A stretch of DNA of 64,000 nucleotides from Vombatus ursinus (taxonomy: Eukaryota; Chordata; Mammalia; Diprotodontia; Vombatidae), in the NCBI RefSeq assembly GCF_900497805.2, contig NW_020954562.1, positions 22,408,347-22,472,346 on the forward strand, in the 5' to 3' direction. Positions 53,896 to 64,000 of the stretch are shown one piece after another. A model generated the notes under the pieces. The model saw only the letters and a list, made by a program, of their open reading frames with translations, ran no database searches and was not told where the DNA came from. The position numbers and the translations under genes are program-made. Position 1 is the stretch's first letter, and each line of letters begins with the position of its first letter.

Positions 53896-53984
53896 CACAT
53901 GTACCTGAGAACAACAACAAAAAATATTCCCTTAGACCACTACTTAAGGTGACTCTTCTTTTTTAACCTTGACAAACTCTATAG

Positions 53985-54095
53985 AAAATGAGTTTTTTGG
54001 AGCTACTGTGATGATAAAATGAGATAAGATTTGTAAAGCATTTTGCAAACCTTAAAGTGTTATATAAATGCTATTATTATTATTATTGATGTTGT
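53985..54095 (+). repeat. MIR 3' fragment with (ATT)n
   Basis: GATGATAAAATGAGATAAG, GCATTTTGCAAACCTTAAAG, GTTATATAAATGC, then ATT repeats. Confidence 0.75.
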
Positions 54096-54241
54096 TATTA
54101 GCACACTAGTTTGAGAATTTAAAAACAAATATTCCCCTAAGCTACTTTTTAGGTGGGTATTTCTTTATCAAGGCAAACTTTATGGAAAATAGATTTCTTT
54201 TGTGATTAAAAAACAAAACAAAGTGCTTTATATTCCAGGGT

Positions 54242-54418
54242 CTTTTTGTTTGTTTGTTTGTTTGTTTGTTTTTAGGCAATTAGAGTTAAGTGACTTGACC
54301 AGGGTCACACAGCTAGTAAGTGTCAAGTGTTTGGTCTGAGGCCCTATTTGAACTCAGGTCCTCCTGACTTCAGGGCTGGTGGTCTATCTATCCCCTGTGC
54401 CACCTAACTGCTCCCCCA
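54242..54418 (-). repeat. Marsupial tRNA-headed SINE with (TTTG)n tail
   Basis: A reversed (CAAA)n tail, GGCAATTAGAGTTAAGTGAC, CAGGGTCACACAGCTAGTAA, CCCTATTTGAACTCAGGTCC, CCTGTGCCACCTAACTGCTC. Confidence 0.9.
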
Positions 54419-54721
54419 CCCCCATGTTCTTTTTTAAGCAGTGAGCTCTGACCTTTTTAATCTACCCACTAAAGTCAAGGGCATGTAAATGTTTGAGAAC
54501 TTTCCTTTCCTTTGTACTTTTTTCTATCCACCCCCAATTCCATTAAAATAAAAATGTCTCCAGATGTTTGAAGCCTGATCTACAACTTAATCAAGCTTTA
54601 TCTCAGTCATTGTTTTTAAAACCCCATGATATTCTAACCACTTACCAGCATTTCTCTGTATGGTACTAATGGTAGTGCTATGTAATGTAATAATTAAAAA
54701 AAAGATATTAAGCGAACTTTT

Positions 54722-56347
54722 AAAAAGATATTAATTAATTTATTTTCAATTATCAACAATCACTTCCATAAGCTTTTGAGTTTTAAATTTTTCTCCCCCT
54801 CCCTCTCCACCTCCTTCCCTAAGACTGCACCCAATCTGATGCAGGCTATACATATATATTCCTATTAAACATATTTTCACATTAGTGATATTGTAGGTAA
54901 GAATTAGAACCAATAGAAAGAACCACCAGAAAGAGGAAACAAAACACAACAGAAGAAAAAAAAATAGCAAATAGTATGCTTCAATCTGCATTCAAACTCC
55001 ATAGTTCTTTCTTTGGATGTGGATAGCATTTTCCATCATGAGGCCTTTGGAGATGTCTCAGCTCCTTATATTTCTTAGAAGAGTTAAATCTATCAAATTA
55101 GTCATCACACAACATGTACTGTATACAACATTCTGCTGGTTCTGCTCATTTCATTCAGCATCAGACCATACAAGTCTTTCCAGGTTTTTCTGAAGTCAGT
55201 CTGTTCATCATTTCTTATAGCACAATAGTATCCATTACATTCATGTACCACAACTTGTTCAGCCATGCCCCAATTGGTAGGCATCCTCTCAATTTCCAAT
55301 TCTTTGCCACCACAAAAAGAGCTGCTATAAATATTTTTGTATATGTGAGTCCTATTCCCATTTGTATGATCTCTTTGGAATATAGCCCTATAAGTGCTAT
55401 TGCTGGGTCAGAGGGTATGCACATTTTTATAGCCCTTTGGGCATAGTTCCAAATTGTTCTCCAAAATGGTTGGATCATTTCACAACTCCACCAACAATGC
55501 ATTAGTGTTCCAATTTTCCCACATCTTCTCCAACATTTATCATTTTCCTGTTTTGTCATGTTGGCCAGTCTGATAGGTGTGATGTGGCACCTCAGAGTTG
55601 TTTTGATTTGCATTTCTCTAATCAATAGTGATTTAGAGCATTTTTTCAAATGACTATAGATGGCTTTAATTTCTTCATCTGAGAACTGTCTGTTCATATC
55701 CTTTGACCATTTATCAGTTGGGGAATGGCTTGTATTCTTATAAATTTGACTTAATTCTCTACATATTTTAGAAATAAGGCCCTTATCAGAGAGACTGGTT
55801 GTAAAAATTCTTTCCCAGTTTTCTACCTTCCTTCTAATCTTGGTTGCATTGGCTTTGTTTTTGCAAAAACTTTTCAATTTAATGTAATCGTAGTTATCCA
55901 TTTTGCTTTTCGTAGTGTTCTCTACCTCCTGTTTGGTCATGAATTCTACTGTTCTCCATAGATCTGATAGGTAAACTATTCCTTTGCTCTCCCATTTTGC
56001 TGATAGTATCAGCCTTTATTTCTAAATCATGAACCCATTTTAACTTTATTTTGGTATATGGTGTGAGATTTTGGTCTATGCCTAGTTTCTGCCATACTCT
56101 TTTCCAGTTTTCCCAGCAGTTTTTGTCAAAGAGTAGGTTCTTATCCCAGAAGCTGAGGTCTTTGGGTCTATCAAATAATAGATCACTATAGTCATTGACT
56201 ACTGTGTCTTGCATACTTAACCTATTTCACTGATCCACCACTCTATTTCTTAGCCAGTACCAAGCAGTTTTGATGATTGCTGCTTTATAATACAATTTAA
56301 GATCTGGAATGGCTAGGCCACCTTCCCCTGCATTTTTTTTTCATTAG
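54722..56347 (-). mobile_element. L1, 5'-truncated, ORF2 C-terminal third plus 3' UTR
   Basis: Flanked by an imperfect direct repeat TTAAGCGAACTTTT (54708-54721) and TTAAGTGAACTATTTT (56348-56363). The tail is reversed (ATTAATTAATTTATTTTC), with a 3' UTR to about 55090 and ORF2 from there to the truncation near 56335. It is the least decayed L1 in the window. Confidence 0.9.
55090..56330 (-). pseudogene. L1 ORF2 C-terminal relic
   Basis: An open stretch of 241 codons (55940-55215) contains IKLKSFCKNKANATKIRRKV, WERIFTTSLSDKGLISKICR, LLIREMQIKTTLRCHITPIR, then CWRRCGKIGTLMHCWWSC and IFIAALFVVAKNWKL. An upstream open piece (56214-55894) has LSFWDKNLLFDKNCWENWKR and LTPYTKIKLKW. These match, in order, the region after the reverse transcriptase domain of mammalian L1 ORF2, including the C-terminal cysteine motif (C-x3-C-x7-H-x4-C: CWRRC...HCWWSC). 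One frame change separates the pieces. Endonuclease and reverse transcriptase are missing, so it is inactive. Confidence 0.9.
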
Positions 56348-56699
56348 TTAAGTGAACTATTTTGAAGTAAACTATTCCTTTAGCTCAGAAGCTTCTTGTA
56401 TCCAAGTAAATTTATCTAAGGCATTTGTAATTCTCTGAAAGGGTAAAGATTGACCTTTAAAAAAAATTTATCCCCTTTGTTTTCAATCCTACAGTAAACA
56501 GAGTATGTAACTCAAGAGAATTGTGGTGTAAGACTTTTCCAGATCTCAAAGAGCCTATTTGTTCCCAAATCTTCAAGCATTAAATGAGTTTATCCACATG
56601 ACCTCCAGAAAACTCAGGGCTAGACCACAACATTTGGAAAATGTACTGAATTGAGTTGCCACAATAGCAAGGTTATTGCATAATTAATTTTATACCTTT

Positions 56700-56748
56700 T
56701 CATATATATATGTATGTGTATGTATATATATACATATGAATTATATAC
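56700..56748. repeat. ATAT/GTAT low-complexity tract
   Basis: CATATATATATGTATGTGTA and TATATATATACATATG. Confidence 0.9.
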
Positions 56749-56749
56749 T

Positions 56750-56880
56750 GTGAGGTATGGAGTAGAGAGTGTGGAATCGTGAGTTTGAATTCATGAACAC
56801 AAGGCTCAAATCTTAGCTCTGGTACTAGCTATGTGATCCTGACCAGAATAAATCCTTTTGTTTCATCTTGAGGTGAATTA
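56750..56880 (+). repeat. MIR SINE head and core
   Basis: GAGAGTGTGGAATCGTGAG, GGCTCAAATCTTAGCTCTGG, TAGCTATGTGATCCTGACC, GTTTCATCTTGAGGTG. Confidence 0.7.
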
Positions 56881-57179
56881 AAAAAAAAGACTAGCTAGGA
56901 CTTGGGTGTTTGTCGGCTTTGGGGAAGGTGATTATAATACATTCTTACTTCTCTATACTTCGAAAAATTAGAAATAAGAGTACTGGGAAACGAAAACCAG
57001 ATCTCAGCAGACTATGTTCTTAGTGGGCCAGATAGATTTCAATAAATTAACAATAAATAAATATTCCGGGTCTTCAGAAGTGCTTAACCTCAGTTTCTTA
57101 GACAATGGAAGTGTTGTGAGTTTAGTTAATGGAGGGAATTTCCGTGTTGGAAGTCTTTCACACTGAAGAAAACATAGAC

Positions 57180-57345
57180 CATCAATCTTAAGCTAGGAGG
57201 GAGCTCAGAGGTCATCTTGTCCAATCTCCTCATTTTGCAGAAGAGGAAACTGAAGCTTAGAGAGAGTAACTAATATCCCAAGTTCATACAGGTGGAACTT
57301 AAAGCTCATTTTCTGTGACTTCAGAATGAACACACTATCTACAAT
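57180..57345 (-). repeat. MIR/CORE-SINE-type fragment
   Basis: GGAGGGAGCTCAGAGGTCAT, GTCCAATCTCCTCATTTTGC, AGAGGAAACTGAAGCTTAGA, TACAGGTGGAACTTAAAGC. Confidence 0.7.
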
Positions 57346-57544
57346 ATAGTAATTTACATATTCAATAAAGAATGACAAATTCAAATAAAAATGAATTTAT
57401 AGGCAATAGTTTTTGTTTCATTTTGTTTTGTTTTGGATCTATTAGATTACTGATACCCTGGAATAGAACTACATGTGAGTGAATTCATTGGTACTGTAGA
57501 ATCTTGGAGCAAATGTTTTATAATGGAAAGCATGTTAAACTCAG

Positions 57545-58045
57545 AGATCTTAAGTCTTGTAGTGGCAAAGACCTGGGAACCAAGGGAGTGCCTATCAATT
57601 GGGGACTGGCTAAAATCATGGTACTTATATGTAATGAAATACTATTATGTTGTAAAAAAAAATTAAAAATATGGTTTTGGAGAAATCTGGGAAGGCTTGT
57701 ATGAAGTGATGCAGAGTGAAGTGAACAGAACCAGGAGAACAATTTAAATAATGATAGCAACATTGTAAAGATGCAAAACTTTGAAAGACTAGAGCACTCT
57801 GACCAATAGAATGACTAACTATGATTTCACAGGATTTAGATGAAGCATCTTATCTATTTCATGACAAGGAAATGGTGGATACAAGAGTTAGAAGGAGCTA
57901 CATTCTTTTAAGTGGCTAATGCAGGAATTTGTTTAGTTTGAATATTCACATTTGTTGCAAGGGTATTTTTCTTCATTTTTTTTAACCAATTAGGGGTAGA
58001 AATAGAAAAAAACTTGTTAATTGAAATCAAATTTTGAAAAAAAAA
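57545..58045 (+). mobile_element. L1 relic, ORF2 end and 3' UTR, old subfamily
   Basis: GTAGTGGCAAAGACCTGGGA, GTGCCTATCAATTGGGGACTG, ATGAAATACTATTATGTTGT, AAGTGAACAGAACCAGGAGA, AACAATTTAAATAATG. This is the KNWK...PINWGLAK and MKYYY... end of L1 ORF2 with EVNRTRR-type text. The 3' UTR reads TTTAACCAATTAGGGGTAGA and differs from the other copies, so it is a different L1 subfamily. Confidence 0.75.
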
Positions 58046-58106
58046 TGTCCAAAAACTTAGTATTTTAAACCTGAATTTAAAGTCGTGAGAGCTGAGCTTG
58101 AACTCT

Positions 58107-58245
58107 ATGCCTTGGGTAAGTCACATCTTTGAGTTTCAGTTTCTTTATCCACAAAATGAGTTGATTTGGCTAGATCAGGGGTGGGGAATCTGGGGCCTTG
58201 AGGCCACATGTGGCCCTCTAGGTCTTTGAGTGCAGGCCTTTGACT
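58107..58245. repeat. Inverted duplication, left arm
   Basis: 139 bp covering the end of the MIR and the first 70 bases of the hAT element. Its reverse complement is found at 58612-58752 with only three or so substitutions and a one-base gap. Confidence 0.95.
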
Positions 58246-58378
58246 GAATCCAAACTTCACAGAACAAATCTCCTTAATAAAAGAATTTGTTATGTAAAAC
58301 TTGAACTCAGTCAAAAGGCTGCATCCAAGGATCTAAAAGGCCACATGTAGCCTCAAGGTCTCAGGTTCCCCATCCCTG
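58176..58378. mobile_element. Marsupial hAT-Charlie-type MITE, second copy
   Basis: 203 bp from CAGGGGTGGGGAATCTGGGG to GGTTCCCCATCCCTG, with terminal inverted repeats. The 8-bp flanks GGCTAGAT (58168-58175) and GACTAGAT (58379-58386) match at 7 of 8. Internal text (GAGGCCACATGTGGCCCTCT, CTTAATAAAAGAATTTGTT) matches the copy at 37125-37320. Confidence 0.95.
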
Positions 58379-58611
58379 GACTAGATGACTTCCAAGGATC
58401 ATTCAAACTCTAGATCTAGAGTGCTATGAAACCATGAACAATGGGGCCAGAAGTTTTAGAGGGGCTTTATTATTTAATACACAAATATCAGTCAGGGAGT
58501 ACATGCATAATGTATGGCGTATCTTTAAGGTATGCTATATCTCTTGCTATATTAAACATGAATTTATCCTGGCTTTGGGTCTGATATTTGGTCATCCACT
58601 AATCCAAAGTA

Positions 58612-58752
58612 AGTCAAAGGCCTGTACTCAAAGACCTAGAGGGCCACATGTGGCCTCAAGGCCCCAGATTCCCTACCCCTGATCTAGTCAAATCAACTCA
58701 TTTTGTGGATAAAGAAACTGAAACTCAAAGATGTGACTTACCCAAGGCCATA
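58612..58752. repeat. Inverted duplication, right arm
   Basis: The reverse complement of 58107-58245. It carries the MIR part as well as the hAT part, so it is a copy of the finished MIR plus hAT locus and not an independent transposon insertion. Where the arms differ at the target flank, this arm has GACTAGAT, which is the state of the original right-hand target copy. Confidence 0.95.
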
Positions 58753-58754
58753 AA

Positions 58755-59150
58755 ACTACCAGAACTACTCAATAGCTTCACCCCTAGCTCCTCAGTGTTA
58801 GGAATAACCAGCCACCAATGCTGATGCCACCATCTCCTTTTTTATTCTAGATAAGGTAACCTGAAAGGTAGAGGCTCAACCAGCTGCTTTCTCCCCATTT
58901 TATGCCCCAGAAATTCCCACCTATTATTCTCCTAAGCTGATTCATAGTTTATCTGCCCAATCCACCTCACCCATATTCTTCTCAATTCCCTATCCACCTC
59001 TGCTTTCTGTTTCCATTGGGCCTGCTGGATACCTGCCTTCCCCATTCCCTCCCTTTGCCTTTTCTTCTCACTCCTTTAAAAAAATAATTCCTGTGCTATC
59101 AGAGTGTCTTGTACATAGTTGGCCTGTAATAAATTTATTGTTGAATTGAA
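58755..59150 (+). mobile_element. LINE2 3' region
   Basis: Pyrimidine-rich L2 3' UTR text ends with the L2 signature AGTGTCTTGTACATAGTTGG and CCTGTAATAAATTTATTGTT. The left boundary is vague. Confidence 0.65.
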
Positions 59151-60774
59151 TGCTATATCTCTTTATTTCATACTTTATCTTTTGTCCTTAATGGGATCCA
59201 TGTTCTCTTCTGGAAACATTAGACACATGGGCATCCTCTCCAATGCTGGTCATTCCTTCTTTTATGCCCAAAAGGAAATATTCCTTCATCTCATTACCTC
59301 TTCCAGAGACCCCTCTGCCATTATTATTCTGTACTCACTCCTCCTATTAGGTTCAACATCAGTCTATATTACCCTGCTGATATTCAATAATTCATTCACA
59401 CAAACTTATTAGAACCTACTAGGTATAAGGCTTACCTGATGTTTTTAAATACAATGTTTCTTGATTTCCTTTCCTATATCATGAAAATTTAATTTGCCTT
59501 CCTTTAACTTTTTTGATCTGCGTGTTACAATTATATACCATCTATTCCCCCTCTATGTTTGGTAAGCTAGCTTATGCCCATATTTGCATAGACAAAGACA
59601 AAGTTTCCATTTTCTCCTCTTTTTCCAGTACTCCTTTATAACTAACATTCTTTCCACAATATTATTATTATTTTCCAAGAACAATTGTAATTACTTTTTT
59701 CTGTAGCTTGTTTTCTCTTCCCACATTCTTTCCTTTTACTTTGACATTTTATCCACCAGTCTATGGTCACTAATTTAACTCAACACCTCTCTCTACACAC
59801 CACAAAAAATATTATCTTCTAAAAATTGATGTGTCAAATTAGGTGGAAAACAGGGAGATACATGCTCACCTAAGATGTGTTCCAGATCACCAAAAATTTC
59901 TGCATAGATATTGATAGGCATGTTCTCTGAATCTTTCTATTCACAAATGATATTTTAGTAATTTATTTGGTTCAAAAACAAAGCAATGCTTCCTTAATGA
60001 ATCCATTGCAATGAAGCTATATTGGCTCTTCCCATCCACAATGTAAAAAATGTTAACCAAATTATAACATGAAGCTGGAAAGGCAGCCTGTTGAGTTTGT
60101 TCATTAACATTTATATTTTGAACATGCTGCAAATGGACTGTGAGGCATATCTGTAATTCAAAAGAAAGCAAATTGGAAAAGGGCAGTGATTTTTAGATTT
60201 TTGTCTTTGGAATACCAGCATCTAGCAGTGTGGCTTATGTATACTCAGCCTAATTTGATCTGTAAATTTACAGAAGTGGATGCCCTTTCCAATGGTGTAG
60301 ATTATAGTCAGTCCTATATGGTTTATGTCCACTTCTTTCTCAAGTTAGTCAGCAGGGTTTACCCAGTAAGTTGGGGATGTCCTTATTTTATTTTTTTGCC
60401 ACCTGACAAAAGGAAACCAGAGAAGCACATGGGCTCCTTACAAGTTATTTCTCAATGGTGTCAAAAGTGTAGTCAATCTTTTTGACTCATTCGTTTGTTT
60501 GATGATGTATTTTGCCTCAATACTTCTTTGAAGTTCCTTATTTGTTATACATTGCAACCTGTTCACATTGCCATAACCCAATGCCTTTTAATGATAGCCA
60601 TTTTCAATTATTTGGAGATGTGTACACCAGCAAAATATTTATATTTAAAACATGGGCCTTTGATTGTTAAATGAGTTTATAATGTCCAGAAAGCAATCCA
60701 GCCACCCAGCAATCTAATCCTCCTGATTGATACTAGGCCCAATTCACAGTCTATTTTAATAGATACATACTATA
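59151..60774. other. Unique DNA, no gene recognised
   Basis: A 97-aa frame (59119-59412) is hydrophobic at its C-terminal end but begins inside the L2 tail and has no match that I can name. A 99-aa frame (60186-60485) is also unassigned. No splice or conservation evidence can be seen. Confidence 0.4.
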
Positions 60775-61023
60775 TTGTTGTATTGTTTCTGTCACATTCA
60801 ATTCTTCATGACCCCTTTTGGGTTTTCTTGGCAAATCACTGGAGTGGTTTGCTATTTCCTTCTCCAGCTCATTTTACAGATGAGAAACTGAGTCAAACAG
60901 GGTTAAGCGACACTCCCAGGGTCACCAGTGCGGCTGTGTGTGAGGCTGGATTTGAACTCATGAAGATGAGTTTTTCTGATTCCAAACCCAGTGCTCTATC
61001 CACTGTGCCACTTATCTGCCCCT
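60775..61023 (-). repeat. MAR1-type CORE-SINE with target duplication
   Basis: Reversed order: TTGTTGTATTGTTTCTGTCA, TTCATGACCCCTTTTGGG, CACTGGAGTGGTTTGC, TTTTACAGATGAGAAACTGA, GGCTGGATTTGAACTCATG, CTCTATCCACTGTGCC. The flanks AGATACATACTATA (60761-60774) and AAATACATACCATA (61024-61037) are a diverged target duplication. Confidence 0.95.
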
Positions 61024-61249
61024 AAATACATACCATACATCTAGGTATAATAAGAATCTGTTGATTAACTCAGGGTGCTGGGTCACTTTACACACCTTCT
61101 CCCTAAGTAGCTCTTCCATTCTGGATCTCTGCATATGTGATTCAGACTAACTTCAGTTCTGTCAGATGCTGACTTCTAATGAGAGGGAGAGTAGGCTCCC
61201 TTTTCCCACACTCTTCATTTCATCAAGCCCTGACCCTGGTTCTTGGGAA

Positions 61250-61350
61250 TTATTTAAAATTTATTTAAATTTTAATTTAAAATTATTTATATAAATGTAT
61301 TTACTTAAATTTTATTTAATTATTTAACATTTATTTATTTAAATTCAGGT
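61250..61350. repeat. TTTAAAT-rich low-complexity tract
   Basis: Repeated ATTTAAA, ATTTATTTAAAT and TTAAATTTT motifs, with many short self-complementary pieces. Confidence 0.85.
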
Positions 61351-61689
61351 CTTGGCTCATTAAGGCCCCTCTTACCCCCAATATGAAGGGGAGAGCAAAA
61401 TGGCACCAAATGTACAATGTAAATCAAGTAAGAGACAAATGATTATTTCTTACACATAAAAGAAAAATTAATGGACATAAAAGGCCATGCTCACTGACAG
61501 AACAAATTAAAGTGATTCAGTAACTTAAGTTAATTTTTTAATAATTTCTTATAAGGCTGATAGATACTTAAGCCTTATCAGAATATAGAGCAGTTTGTGA
61601 GATTAACAAACAGGCATTCTATATTTTTGCACTATTTCCAAATACCTTTTGGTCTATATTTTCTGGTAAAATGGGACAGTCTTCTTGTT

Positions 61690-62310
61690 GGTCATTGTCT
61701 TCTCCAAAAGTGTTGAAGTAGTTGCCATGGATTCCTTCCTTTGCTTTGAGTCATCTCTGACCAAAAATGGCTCAGGGCCTTAAGATCCCTTGTACTCACA
61801 AGAGTGCTCATCCACCTTTAATGTTTCCCGTCACCAACTTTCATATGGAACTCCAAGAAGAAGTAGTATGTGCAGCAGCCATGACCTGGTAAAATCATCT
61901 TGGCAGATGGGCTAAATCAAGTTGAGGGTAACTGACAGGCCTCAAACTCATCAGTGAGTTGGAAGGATGTCTACCCCTAAAACGTGAAGAATGTATGGGT
62001 AAGAACAACTTGTTCCAATGGCCATCAAAGTGACTTAAACAGGCACTGTGGAGTGCTTAGAGCTTGGTCAGACCTCAGAGATGCCAAAGTCATCCACTTC
62101 ATCCTAGGCCATTGCCAGTCATCTTAACTTTTGTCTTGCCACTGGACTTTGATGTCTCTGGAAGACAGAATGAGACTGATGACTTTATGCAACTCTGGCT
62201 CACTTAAATCCAATTCATGTGCAAGTTAAGACATCACTCATAATATACCATTTTACTCCAACATTGTTAGGTCATAAGTCCTTTTTGAAAATGAAAGATG
62301 AACAACAATA
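61690..62310 (+). mobile_element. RTE-tailed long repeat (probable RTE LINE 3' region)
   Basis: AAACGTGAAGAATGTATGGG, AAGAACAACTTGTTCCAATG, TTAAACAGGCACTGTGGAGT, GCTTAGAGCTTGGTCAGACC, GCCAAAGTCATCCACTTCAT, GGCCATTGCCAGTCATC, GTCTTGCCACTGGACTTTG, GCAAGTTAAGACATCACTC, ending GAAAATGAAAGATGAACAAC. The last 200 bases parallel 4131-4330. No open frame. Confidence 0.65.
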
Positions 62311-64000
62311 GCTCACAAGAGTGCCTCCAAGCTTGGAAGTTGATATTCCAGAATGGACACTTCTCAACTGAAAAGGGACATTTAAAGCAGGAAAGGAAGC
62401 AAAAGACCCATACTAGTGGAGTCCCACACTCATGTTGTAGAATGAAAGTGGTTGCCATGATGTTGGGGTGGATGCTAACCAGTCACTGAAAGTCTTGGAG
62501 TTACATGAAGCTATGTGGAGAGCTGAAGAAAACTGTTTCTTTCAAAAGTTGCCTGGCTCGTCCTCCACTGTTTATGCCAGGGAAGAAGCCATATTTTGAA
62601 TAACTAAATGGGTAATGTAACTAAATGGGAAATAAATGTGGTGAGAATAATTAGGATGCAGCATGGTATTAATAATGACAGGACCACCTAGTACTGGCTG
62701 CAGCAAGAGTTTATTTCTTTGATAGCAATATTCTTCTAGTTATGTTACATGGCTATAAATTATAGAACACTAAGACTGTTGAACATATGGACACATTGAT
62801 GATATATTTATGATCCTGAAATATTAAAAGAATAAAAGGAAATTCTCTAACACCTTGGTGGGCAGAGGGGTTTCTCATTGGAGGATTTATGTAAAAACAG
62901 AGGTAAGCATTGTATAGAGTGACACATTACAGGAAGTTTGCAATTTGAATGATTGGATAGAGATATTCACACTAGTGAACTCATGGACTCATTAAAATAT
63001 CTTGTTCTTATAGCAATTAAAAAAATATACCACAGAAGGTTTATATCTAAGAAAAATGTCTAATGGAATATAAGATTCATTTACAGTTAAAAATCAAAAA
63101 TAGTTTTTGTTTGATTTCTCTCTTTTTTATAAATGGTCTATCATGATGATTGACTTGATAGCATATGTAAACCAGAAGTGTCAAATTCAGCTATAACACT
63201 CCTGAACCAGATTAAAATATAATTGGGAAAAGTTTAACAAAACAAATGAAAATACTATACAATGTAGATAATGTTCATTTGTGATTTTCTGAGTCAATAT
63301 ACAGCCTGATGGGATCTTTTTTATTTGAGTTTGATATAAATATAATGTTACTGCTTTTATTGCCCATAGTGTTTTGGTAGGAAAAAAAAGTCCTTCCTCT
63401 CCATTAATCTTCCTTTTATGACTGCCCCCAGAGTGAAAAGAATAGCCAGACCATCTTTCTTGTAGACCTTTCATTAAAATAACATAACTTAGTTTGAAAG
63501 GATTATGGTCATTGCAAACTTGTCTAAGGACATATGCTTATGAGCATTTTACTTTGCAAAGTCACTAAATTAATAGCTTTACAAGAGGGTTACAATGAAC
63601 AACTTTAATGTGCAGATCATGTATTAATTTATAAGAGGTTTGTTTGCATTTGTTGCTATTAATACAAAACAAATACTTATTTTGCATCATAAGTGAGAAG
63701 ATATGATCACGAAAAAAATAAAATTTCTGCAAAAAAGAGCAAGGAATGTAGTGATGAATAAATATCATGGAAAAAAGGTAATTATAAAACATACTTGATG
63801 GAAAGATTAACTTTTTGTGCTGCACTGATCACTTTGCAGGTGGGTTATCATTTTCATTTATATTAATAAACCTGTTAGTATATAAGACCCCTCTAGCCTT
63901 TCCTATACAAAATGTAAGAGTTTTCTTATCATGGGGATTTTTTGGTTTCAAGATTGCAGTGGTATTCATTAAGGAATGTCTCTTTTCTACCAAAACAATA
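62311..64000. other. Repeat-poor unique block to the window end
   Basis: The first 300 bases (to about 62620) may still belong to a repeat linked to the RTE-tailed element. From about 62650 on I see no repeat, low complexity or exon. The A/T-rich but non-repetitive text around 63480-63840 is the cleanest candidate for a conserved noncoding element. Confidence 0.4.

Larger units (their letters stand above)
58085..58430 (+). repeat. MIR SINE interrupted by a hAT element
   Basis: The left part 58085-58175 reads GAGCTTGAACTCTATGCC, TTGGGTAAGTCACATC, CAGTTTCTTTATCCACAAAA, TGAGTTGATTTGGCTAGAT. The right part 58387-58430 reads GACTTCCAAGGATCATTC, AAACTCTAGATCTA. The hAT element sits between them. 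Confidence 0.8.

Noticed and set aside
58612-58752. Third independent hAT insertion
   Set aside because: The matching sequence extends past the transposon end into the MIR, so it arose by inverted duplication of the locus.
59119-59412. A 97-codon hydrophobic frame that at first looked like part of a membrane receptor
   Set aside because: It begins in an L2 3' end, shows no conserved receptor motif that I can name, and has no partner exons.

Overview
The window is A/T-rich mammalian DNA, almost certainly from a marsupial. The evidence is the repeat set: tRNA-derived CORE-SINEs of the MAR1 type, a shorter tRNA-headed marsupial SINE, RTE-clade LINE 3' ends, L3/CR1 and L2 relics, MIRs, hAT elements starting CAGGGGT, and marsupial-style L1 and half-L1 (HAL1-like) retrotransposons. 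The species cannot be fixed from sequence alone. I found no convincing host protein-coding exon, RNA gene, CpG island or CRISPR array, so this is intergenic or deep intronic sequence. Nearly every open frame of 60 aa or more lies in a repeat or is a chance frame.

Layout. 1-9 kb: a 73-bp tandem duplication, MIRs, an RTE LINE 3' end, an L2 3' end, three hAT-type relics and a perfect 30-bp palindrome. 9-11.5 kb: L2, then a broken reverse-strand class I endogenous retrovirus with an LTR, a primer-binding site resembling tRNA-Phe and an integrase piece, interrupted by a GAA/GAG microsatellite that holds a 100-N assembly gap. 11.5-15 kb: an L2 reverse transcriptase relic carrying a patch copied from a locus 2 kb downstream, beside two diverged paralogous blocks. 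15-28 kb: MIR, SINE, L3/CR1 and L1 relics separated by long A/T-rich unique DNA.

28-51 kb is the most structured part. Four 5'-complete elements of about 2.5-3 kb (27971-30555, 33587-36101, 38594-41544, about 48272-51164) all lie on the minus strand. Each has an L1-like 5' UTR and a broken ORF1 (coiled coil, RRM, C-terminal domain) followed directly by a shared 3' UTR, with no ORF2. This is the half-L1 architecture. One sits inside the 3' UTR of a plus-strand L1 that has itself lost the sequence between ORF1 and the end of ORF2. The copies also differ in the number of coiled-coil repeat units. Such elements depend on the L1 ORF2 protein supplied in trans. L1 relics with ORF2 C-terminal sequence occur at 31-33, 47.5, 55-56 and 57.5 kb, but all look dead.

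51-64 kb: MIRs and SINEs, a 5'-truncated L1 with 241 open ORF2 codons, a hAT element in a MIR with a nearly identical 139-bp inverted duplicate 366 bp away, an L2 3' end, and RTE-tailed repeat. The last 1.7 kb, 42.7-44.5 kb and 45-47.2 kb are repeat-poor and are the best places to look for conserved noncoding elements.
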